A stretch of DNA of 11,850 nt from Chloroflexota bacterium (GTDB lineage Bacteria > Chloroflexota > UBA5177 > JANWHV01), in NCBI GenBank assembly GCA_025450375.1, contig JANWHO010000187.1:1-11850 (forward strand). The letters are read 5' to 3'. Position 1 is the stretch's first letter. Each line of letters opens with the position of its first letter. Both the position numbers and the translations under genes were made by a program. Below the pieces are notes generated by a model. It was not told where the DNA came from. It did not search any database and saw nothing but the letters and a program-made list of their open reading frames with translations. Positions 7,481 through 11,850 of this stretch are shown here, piece by piece.

Positions 7481-7511
7481 AAGCAGAGGAGTTTCACGCC
7501 TCTGCTTTTTT
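7481..7511 (+). terminator. Intrinsic terminator of the aroF attenuator
   Basis: AAGCAGAGG (7481-7489) and CCTCTGCTT (7499-7507) form a perfect 9-bp stem with a 9-nt loop, running into six consecutive T (7506-7511). It lies between the predicted promoter and aroF, 50 nt before the aroF start, with no other complete gene before it, so it must act conditionally. Confidence 0.88.
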
Positions 7512-7561
7512 GTTGTCTTCTTTCCGGCGCTCAAGCGCCTCACCCGAAAGGATCGGCCACC

Positions 7562-8533
7562 ATGCAACCCAGTAGATTGAGCAAGCGCACCACCATTCGT
7601 CTCAAGCATACCGCCCGCTCCGGCCAACGCCCGCCGGCCACGCCCTTTCATCCGCCCATCCTTGTTGTGCCCGTGCCGGCTCCCGCTCCGGCGCCTTCCA
7701 TGCCTCCGATTACCCGCCCCTACAAGCTGGCCCAACGCGCGGCCCGGTCCGAGCGCACCGTGGTGCGGGTCGGGGACGCGCGGATCGGCGGCCCCAAGCC
7801 GGTGCTGATTGGCGGCCCGTGCTCGGTGGAGACGGAGGAGCAGGTGCTGGCCACCGCCAGGGCGGTGCGCGCCGCCGGCGGTCAGATCTTGCGGGGCGGC
7901 GCCTTCAAGCCGCGGACCTCCCCGTATGCCTTCAGCGGTTTGGGCGAGGAAGGGCTGCGCCTTCTGGCGCTCGCCCGCAAGCGTACCGGTCTGCCGGTGG
8001 TGACCGAGGTGATCACACCGGAGGACGTGGCCCTGGTGAGCCGGTACGCCGACATGCTGCAGGTGGGGAGCCGGAACATGCAGAACTACCCGCTCCTCCG
8101 CGCGGTCGGCCGAACCGGGATGCCCGTTCTGCTCAAACGGGGCATGGCCGCCACCATTGAGGAGTGGCTACTGGCGGCCGAATACATCCTGGCCGAGGGG
8201 AACGACCAGGTGGTGCTGTGCGAGCGCGGGATCCGCGGGATCGATACCACCCTCCGCAATCAACTGGACCTCAGCGCGGTGCCGCTCCTCCGCGAGTTGA
8301 CTCACCTGCCGGTGATCGTGGATCCCAGTCACGCCACGGGGAAGCGTTCGCTCATCCTGCCCGTCTCGCTCGCCGCCATCGCCGCTGGGGCCGCCGGGCT
8401 GATCATCGAGGTGCATCCGGAACCGGACCAGGCGCTGAGCGACGCGGCCCAGGCCGTGGACTTCGCCTGCTTCGCCGAGATCGGGCGGGGGGTTCGGGGT
8501 GTGGCGGCTGCGACTTCGGGGTACTATCTTTGA
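7562..8533 (+). CDS. aroF: 3-deoxy-7-phosphoheptulonate (DAHP) synthase, AroF/AroA-beta type
   Basis: A 323-residue enzyme condensing PEP with erythrose 4-phosphate, the first step of the shikimate pathway. The barrel begins near [16 protein letters not shown] (53-68); signature segments are IGGPCSVE (83-90), [15 protein letters not shown] (110-124), LLKRG (190-194), ILCERG-like [10 protein letters not shown] (217-226) and [11 protein letters not shown] (252-262). The four expected metal ligands are present as Cys87, His257, Glu283 and Asp294, each 15 positions below the Thermotoga maritima residues Cys102, His272, Glu298 and Asp309. The N-terminal ferredoxin-like feedback domain of that enzyme is missing; in its place is a basic, then Pro/Ala-rich tail of about 50 residues. 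The ATG at 7562 follows GAAAGGA by 9 nt. The frame is open to 7379, but that would read through the terminator. An ATG at 7700 lacks a Shine-Dalgarno. Confidence 0.95.
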   Translation: MQPSRLSKRTTIRLKHTARSGQRPPATPFHPPILVVPVPAPAPAPSMPPITRPYKLAQRAARSERTVVRVGDARIGGPKPVLIGGPCSVETEEQVLATARAVRAAGGQILRGGAFKPRTSPYAFSGLGEEGLRLLALARKRTGLPVVTEVITPEDVALVSRYADMLQVGSRNMQNYPLLRAVGRTGMPVLLKRGMAATIEEWLLAAEYILAEGNDQVVLCERGIRGIDTTLRNQLDLSAVPLLRELTHLPVIVDPSHATGKRSLILPVSLAAIAAGAAGLIIEVHPEPDQALSDAAQAVDFACFAEIGRGVRGVAAATSGYYL

Positions 8534-8553
8534 TAGGCGCTAACTCATAGACA

Positions 8554-8611
8554 GGCAAATTCTTGCCGGCTAATAACTGGGGATGATTGATGGCGGCGCC
8601 AAGGCGCCGTC
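8554..8611 (+). terminator. Hairpins downstream of aroF
   Basis: Two stem-loops follow the aroF stop: GGCAA/TTGCC with loop ATTC (8554-8558 and 8563-8567), then GGCGGCGCC/GGCGCCGTC (8592-8600 and 8603-8611), nine pairs including one G-U. Neither is followed by a T-run, so termination here is plausible but not shown. Confidence 0.3.
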
Positions 8612-8686
8612 AGCGGTACCGATGCGGTATCTTACACGGGGATGCACCTGGTTTGCAGTGCCTGCCAGCTTGGACGGGATGACGCC

Positions 8687-9046
8687 ATGATGGAAATCAC
8701 GATACGGGTACCTGATGACCTCGGGCAACAGTTGCGGCAGTACCAGAACCGTCTACCTGAACTGTTGGAGCGCGGCCTGCGCGAGGTCGCGGTTGAGGGC
8801 ACGCTTCCGTTTCAGGATGAGAGCACGGTTCTAGAAGTGTTGGCGAGCCAGCCGTCACCAGAGAAGGTGCTTGGTCTGCAGCCCTCCCCTGAACTCCAGG
8901 CGCGCGTCACTGCCCTCTTGGACCGCGGTAAGCGCAACGAACTCGCCCCCCAAGAGGAAGCTGAGATGGAGCGCTACCTGGTTGTCGAACATCTGGTGCG
9001 GTTGGCGAAAGCTCATGCCTACAAGGTGCTCGCGGCTCAGCGGTGA
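8687..9046 (+). CDS. Small protein coupled to an HNH nuclease, possible antitoxin-like partner
   Basis: A 119-residue protein beginning MMEITIRVPDDLGQQLRQYQ. The first strand-then-helix pattern (EITIRVPDDLGQQL) resembles ribbon-helix-helix antitoxins, and the rest is acidic and helical with PSPE repeats (SQPSPEKVLGLQPSPEL, 54-70) and an end EHLVRLAKAHAYKVLA. I recall this type of small protein preceding HNH genes in cyanobacteria and Chloroflexota, but no function is established. Its TGA overlaps the GTG of the nuclease gene (GTGA), so the two are translated together. An upstream ATG at 8642 would add 15 residues of non-family look (Cys-rich); I prefer 8687 although its Shine-Dalgarno is weak. 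An antitoxin or immunity role is a guess from the layout. Confidence 0.7.
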   Translation: MMEITIRVPDDLGQQLRQYQNRLPELLERGLREVAVEGTLPFQDESTVLEVLASQPSPEKVLGLQPSPELQARVTALLDRGKRNELAPQEEAEMERYLVVEHLVRLAKAHAYKVLAAQR

Positions 9047-9456
9047 GCCATACGTACGTGCCTGGAGCCTTGCGGCAGGTCGTGCTCGAACGGGCCGCGG
9101 GGCGCTGTGAGTATTGCCTCTATCCCCAGGCCCTATCGTTCCTGATCTTTGAAGTCGAGCACATCGTGGCCGAAAAGCATGGAGGCGCGACCGCTGCCGA
9201 TAACCTCGCGCTGGCCTGTCCGTATTGCAACCGCTTCAAGGGCACCGATCTGGGATCGCTCGATCCAGAGACCGCACAACTGGTCCCGTTCTACAATCCG
9301 CGGATCCATGCATGGGCAGAGCACTTTCGCCTGGAGGGCGCACGGATTATCCCGCTCACCGCTGAAGGCCGCGTCACGGTTGCTATCCTCCAACTCAACC
9401 ACCCTGACCGGATTCTCGAGCGTCAACGAGTGCTCGAATCCGGCGCTTCCTCTTGA
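9043..9456 (+). CDS. HNH endonuclease
   Basis: A 137-residue HNH nuclease. The zinc-ribbon and active-site elements are complete: RCEYC (Cys22, Cys25), FEVEHIVAEKHGG (36-48, with the catalytic Glu39-His40), ADNLALACPYCNRFKG (52-67, Asn54, Cys59, Cys62, Asn63). The C-terminus (about 85-135) with FYNPRIHAWAEHFRLEG is typical of a family of short stand-alone HNH proteins of unknown target. Start codon GTG at 9043 overlaps the stop of the preceding gene by 4 nt. The protein probably cuts DNA, since all catalytic residues are kept, but which DNA and when is unknown. It may be part of a toxin-antitoxin or defence pair with the upstream gene (inference). Confidence 0.85.
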   Translation: MSHTYVPGALRQVVLERAAGRCEYCLYPQALSFLIFEVEHIVAEKHGGATAADNLALACPYCNRFKGTDLGSLDPETAQLVPFYNPRIHAWAEHFRLEGARIIPLTAEGRVTVAILQLNHPDRILERQRVLESGASS

Positions 9457-9517
9457 GCCCGCGCCGATGATGGTGTACAACCCCCTGGATTCCAGTGCGT
9501 AGCAAGGCTTGGCTCGC

Positions 9518-9552
9518 TGCCGCCGACGCGCGTTCAACGGAAGTCGGCGGCA
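9518..9552. terminator. Hairpin between convergent HNH and GNAT genes
   Basis: A perfect 10-bp inverted repeat, TGCCGCCGAC/GTCGGCGGCA (9518-9527 and 9543-9552), with a 15-nt loop. It touches a 12-bp palindrome, ATGGCCGGCCAT (9552-9563), followed by TTT. Placed between convergent genes, it may be a bidirectional terminator. Its arm TGCCGCC and geometry resemble the hairpin at 2672-2707. Confidence 0.45.
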
Positions 9553-9606
9553 TGGCCGGCCATTTTCGGAACGTACGCGCCGTTCCCATGACCTCTTCCA
9601 TCGTGG

Positions 9607-10209
9607 TTAGCGTGACTTTTCCTTGACCTGTCGCACCACCGTAGCAAGATCCGCCGATCCGGCTGCCACCTCGGGAAACATGTCCCGCATGCGGGTTATG
9701 GGCGCGATCAAGTGCCTGGGACGATCCCGCGGGGCCACGAAGCCGTTGTTCTCATAATATGCGACCAGTCCGTCCGTCATGGCGTCAACCACGAGACCAA
9801 GGGAGGCCACCGTGCGGGTCGCGCGTACAACCTCTCGCATGGCATAGAGAAGCAGCAGACGCCCAAGACCCTGACCTCGTAGATCCTCGCGGAGAGCCAG
9901 ACGCCCCAGCAAGGTAGCGGGCAACGGAATGCTGTTCGGAAGCTTCCGGCTCAGTTCCGGCGGCAAGGCATCGAAGGTGAGGGAATAGCTGCTCAAAGTA
10001 TAGTAGCCCATGATCTCGTGACTGCCGTGAGTTGGTACGAGTACGAAGGTTCGCGCCAGGTTGCGTGTATGATCCTGGGATGCTTGCCGCTTGAGATAGT
10101 TGTCCAGTTCCGGCACGCCGCAAGAGAAAGCCGCTCGGTCGTGAGAGGAGCCGAGCGGCTCAACGAACAGGGGCTGGCCTTTTTCAGGGGAAGGAGATAA
10201 TTCAGTCAT
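9607..10209 (-). CDS. GNAT acetyltransferase, TacT/AtaT-like toxin
   Basis: A 200-residue GCN5-related N-acetyltransferase. FSCGVPELDNYLKRQASQD (28-46) is the conserved start of the toxin-type subfamily; GYYTLSSYSL (68-77) is a core strand; LGRLALREDLRGQGLGRLLL (101-120) holds the acetyl-CoA pyrophosphate loop; VVDAMTDGLVAYYENNGF (140-157) includes the tyrosine position (151/152) used in catalysis. Known relatives acetylate the amino acid on charged tRNA and stop translation. Its ATG overlaps the TGA of the DUF1778 antitoxin gene by 4 nt, the standard antitoxin-first order. A C-terminal tail of about 20 residues (VAAGSADLATVVRQ...) goes beyond the usual family end. The toxin role is inferred from family and context. 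Confidence 0.88.
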   Translation of the reverse strand: MTELSPSPEKGQPLFVEPLGSSHDRAAFSCGVPELDNYLKRQASQDHTRNLARTFVLVPTHGSHEIMGYYTLSSYSLTFDALPPELSRKLPNSIPLPATLLGRLALREDLRGQGLGRLLLLYAMREVVRATRTVASLGLVVDAMTDGLVAYYENNGFVAPRDRPRHLIAPITRMRDMFPEVAAGSADLATVVRQVKEKSR

Positions 10210-10553
10210 GCGTCCTGCTGGTCAAAAGTATCGCGCATGCGGCGGATAGTGTCGCGCAATTCCTCGTCAGGGCTCCAGGGTGCGAGTAGAGCTTCCGCGA
10301 AGGCGCGTGAATCCCTTTCGCTCAGGGCGAGCGTGCGGTGTTCGGTGATCGTTCTTTGGGCCGCCGCTTGGGCGTGGGTAAGCACGAACTGGGATACGGT
10401 CCGGCCTTCCAATGCCGCCGCCCTGGCCAGGAGCGCTTGCTGCTTTGGACTGAGGCGCGCTTGAAGGCGCGCGCTCTTCGAGTTCCGCGTCTTGGCCCGT
10501 GCCGCTCCGGCCTTAGGCGGAATTTTGGCGCTCTTCTCCGAGATCGTGTTCAT
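10206..10553 (-). CDS. DUF1778 antitoxin (TacA/AtaR-like, ribbon-helix-helix)
   Basis: A 115-residue protein with a DUF1778 core: SARLQARLSPKQQALLARAA (27-46) forms the DNA-binding strand and first helix, EGRTVSQFVLTHA (49-61) the second helix, and ITEHRTLALSERDSRAFAEALL (69-90) the toxin-neutralising segment with the family's LSERDSRAF. A lysine-rich stretch of about 25 residues precedes the core. The ATG at 10553 follows AGAAGG by 8 nt. It likely binds its own promoter, and the tandem 11-bp repeat over the -10 element 41 nt upstream is the obvious site. Paired with the GNAT gene it makes a complete type II module. Confidence 0.87.
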   Translation of the reverse strand: MNTISEKSAKIPPKAGAARAKTRNSKSARLQARLSPKQQALLARAAALEGRTVSQFVLTHAQAAAQRTITEHRTLALSERDSRAFAEALLAPWSPDEELRDTIRRMRDTFDQQDA

Positions 10554-10593
10554 AGCTGATACCTTCTCTCGTTACCCTGGGCTGCCATTGTCT

Positions 10594-10615
10594 TTTGTAC
10601 TCCATTTGTACTCCA
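10594..10615. repeat. Perfect 11-bp tandem repeat, probable antitoxin operator
   Basis: TTTGTACTCCA occurs twice back to back (10594-10604 and 10605-10615) with no mismatch, and a further T (10616) matches a twelfth position. The upstream copy contains the -10 element TACAAA of the toxin-antitoxin promoter. Ribbon-helix-helix antitoxins commonly bind such short repeated sites cooperatively. Confidence 0.65.
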
Positions 10616-10633
10616 TCGCGGTGCATCCGTCAA
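10605..10633 (-). promoter_or_regulatory. Promoter of the DUF1778-GNAT operon
   Basis: On the minus strand TTGACG (10628-10633, five of six) and TACAAA (10605-10610, four of six) are separated by exactly 17 nt. Transcription would start near 10598, inside the second repeat copy, about 45 nt before the antitoxin ATG. Confidence 0.6.
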
Positions 10634-10687
10634 GAGCAAAACGGAAGGGTTGGCTGCTTGTCCTACTCTCTCGCGGCGCTGTCCCCG

Positions 10688-10693
10688 TATAAT
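10688..10693 (+). promoter_or_regulatory. Possible -10 element for the LivK-type gene
   Basis: A perfect TATAAT lies 77 nt before the ATG at 10771. No -35 match is seen at 16-18 nt; TTGTCC at 10658-10663 is too far (24 nt). The rest of the gap 10634-10770 shows no other convincing signal. Confidence 0.3.
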
Positions 10694-10770
10694 CTCCTGA
10701 GAGTTGAGCGCGTACGCCAATGATGCCGCGCTCGGTAATTATCTTCTACCTGTAACTCTGGAGAATGCTG

Positions 10771-11850
10771 ATGGCAAAAGCAGGCAGGCTTCTGGTTCTG
10801 GCGTCGATCATCGCCGTCTCCGCGTCCGGGATGAGCGGGGTCCGGCGGGTCGCCCACGCAACCGGCACCCTGGAAATCGCCGAGTTCCAGCCTTTTACCG
10901 GCGCCGATGCCAGCTTTGGGCCCGAGATGGTGGCGGGGTGCGATCCGGCCGTGTATCTGATCAATAAGTCCGGTGGGGTACTGGGGCAATCGGTCAAATG
11001 CACGGCCGTGGATACGCGCGGCGACCCCGCCGACGCGGTACCGGCCGTCCAGCAGCTCGTCGCTACCGCTTCGAACCTGGTAGGCACCCTCGGCCCCAGT
11101 TCCGATGAGGCGCTGGCCACCCTGCCGCTGTTCCAGCGTTCGCACATCCCCTCCTTCGTGGACTCCGGCCAGGCGGCATTGGATCACTCGGCCGACCCCT
11201 ACATGTGGCGGATCCTCCCCGCCGACGACGTGAAGGGCTACGCGATGGCCGTCTGGGCACGCAAGCAAGGGTACTCCCGCGCCGCCATTATGTTCGGCAA
11301 TGACATCGGCTCGCAGGGCGTGGTGCCCACCTTGACCCGCGGCTTCACCAAACTCGGCGGCACGGTGGCGATCAACGAGCAGTTGGTGCTGGATCAGAGC
11401 TCCTACCGCACGGAGATCGAACGGATGCTGCAGGCCAAGCCCCAGGTGATTCTCACCGAGATGGACCCCCAGTCGTCCGCCACCTTTCTGGCCCAGTTGC
11501 AGCAATTACACGGGATGACGATCCCGATGATTAGCACCGAGATCGCCTTGCAGGCGCCCTGGTACCAGGCGGTCTCGCGGGCAATCGGCAAGACGACGAC
11601 CGCCCGCATGATTACTGGAGTCCAGTATTACACGCCGACCGCCGGTCCCTCCTGGCAAATCTACGACGCCGCTCTCAAGCCGTCCGGACATAAGGAAAGC
11701 GATTGGGGCAACGACCCCTATACCATGAGCTACTACGACTCGGTAATCCTGCTCTGTCTGGCCATGCTGGCCGCCAAGAGCACCAATTCGTCGGTCTTCA
11801 ACCGATACATCACCACCGTGACCACCGGAACCGTGAAGGTTAATTCCTTC
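10771..11850 (+). CDS. Branched-chain amino-acid-type ABC transporter substrate-binding protein (LivK-like), 3' end cut by window edge
   Basis: 360 codons are open from 10771 to the right edge with no stop, so the C-terminus is missing (family about 390-430 residues). MAKAGRLLVLASIIAVSASG is a signal peptide with likely cleavage after AHA (28-30). The Peripla_BP_6 pattern follows: IAEFQPFTGADASFGPEMVAG, then GCDPAVYLINKSGGVLGQSV with Cys57 and Cys77 likely forming the conserved disulfide, the segment LVGTLGPSSDEALATLPLFQ, MWRILPADDVKGYAMAVWA and AAIMFGNDIGSQGV. It captures an amino acid or similar small solute outside the membrane; the ligand is not predictable. An ATG at 10765 is in frame, but GGAG (10760-10763) lies right beside it and 7 nt before the 10771 ATG, so the latter is chosen. 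Permease and ATPase genes probably follow beyond the window. Confidence 0.88.
   Translation, partial: MAKAGRLLVLASIIAVSASGMSGVRRVAHATGTLEIAEFQPFTGADASFGPEMVAGCDPAVYLINKSGGVLGQSVKCTAVDTRGDPADAVPAVQQLVATASNLVGTLGPSSDEALATLPLFQRSHIPSFVDSGQAALDHSADPYMWRILPADDVKGYAMAVWARKQGYSRAAIMFGNDIGSQGVVPTLTRGFTKLGGTVAINEQLVLDQSSYRTEIERMLQAKPQVILTEMDPQSSATFLAQLQQLHGMTIPMISTEIALQAPWYQAVSRAIGKTTTARMITGVQYYTPTAGPSWQIYDAALKPSGHKESDWGNDPYTMSYYDSVILLCLAMLAAKSTNSSVFNRYITTVTTGTVKVNSF

Larger units (their letters stand above)
7278..7511 (+). promoter_or_regulatory. Transcription attenuator of aroF (aromatic amino-acid leader)
   Basis: The transcribed leader holds a short ORF with Tyr-Tyr-Trp-Trp-Phe codons and ends in an intrinsic terminator 50 nt before aroF. 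Pairings I can see: CCACGACC/GGTCGTGG (7352-7359 with 7365-7372); GGCTGCT/AGCAGCC (7371-7377 with 7408-7414), a hairpin whose loop holds the control codons; CCCGGTA/TACCGGG (7413-7419 with 7471-7477); GTGGGC/GCCCAC (7430-7435 with 7442-7447); and the terminator. The terminator's left arm contains AGCAG (7482-7486), the same string that pairs with CTGCT at 7373-7377, so CTGCT could switch between the control-codon hairpin and the terminator arm. That switch is my inference; the leader ORF and terminator are seen directly. Confidence 0.75.

Noticed and set aside
7466..7511. T-box-like string TGGTACCG just before the aroF terminator
   Set aside because: It resembles the T-box core, but the flanking AGGG/CCCT helix, an AGTA-type specifier loop and a long Stem I are absent, while a leader peptide with YYWWF explains the terminator better.
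7379..7561. Longer aroF from a TTG at 7379
   Set aside because: It would translate straight through the intrinsic terminator and overlap the leader ORF; the ATG at 7562 has a good Shine-Dalgarno.
8642..8686. Upstream start for the small protein before the HNH gene
   Set aside because: The added residues (MHLVCSACQLGRDDA) do not fit the strand that opens the protein at MMEITIRVP.
10663..11505. 280-codon open frame on the minus strand
   Set aside because: Antisense shadow of the LivK-type binding protein; it matches no family and has repetitive Gly/His/Arg composition typical of GC-rich reverse frames.

Overview
This is a GC-rich bacterial chromosomal window with ordinary housekeeping genes, two sugar or amino-acid transport systems and a small accessory patch. 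No rRNA, tRNA, CRISPR array, integrase or transposase is visible. The gene content (XylF-type sugar importer with a single-domain ATPase, stand-alone DAHP synthase, GT39 membrane protein, TacAT-like and HNH modules) would fit a Chloroflexota-like or other GC-rich soil or thermophilic lineage. That placement is an inference, because nothing in the window is a phylogenetic marker I can score.

Positions 1-3830 (minus strand) hold a transport operon read right to left: xylF-type periplasmic sugar-binding protein, a 147-nt gap with a strong hairpin, a single-domain ABC ATPase, a XylH-like permease, a DUF488 protein abutting the permease stop codon, and the first 24 codons of moeA running off the left edge. 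The divergent 3831-4194 region separates it from apt (plus strand) and carries a candidate xylF promoter with a palindrome in its spacer.

Positions 4195-7157 hold apt (plus), then on the minus strand infA (start codon TTG, with its own promoter) and a 669-residue GT39-family glycosyltransferase.

Positions 7200-8533 are the most interesting part. A strong promoter (TTGACA-17-TGC-TACCTT) is followed by a 34-codon leader ORF carrying the run Tyr-Tyr-Trp-Trp-Phe, then a textbook intrinsic terminator, then aroF (DAHP synthase, first step of aromatic amino-acid synthesis). This looks like a ribosome-mediated attenuator that reads all three aromatic amino acids. The AroF protein has kept its catalytic residues but lacks the N-terminal regulatory domain known from the Thermotoga-type enzyme, so control at the RNA level makes sense.

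Positions 8687-10633 are an accessory patch: a small protein translationally coupled to an HNH nuclease (4-nt overlap, plus strand), and convergent to it a DUF1778/GNAT toxin-antitoxin pair (4-nt overlap, minus strand) whose promoter -10 element lies within a perfect 11-bp tandem repeat.

The window ends inside a LivK-type branched-chain amino-acid (or similar) binding protein on the plus strand, open from 10771 to the right edge.
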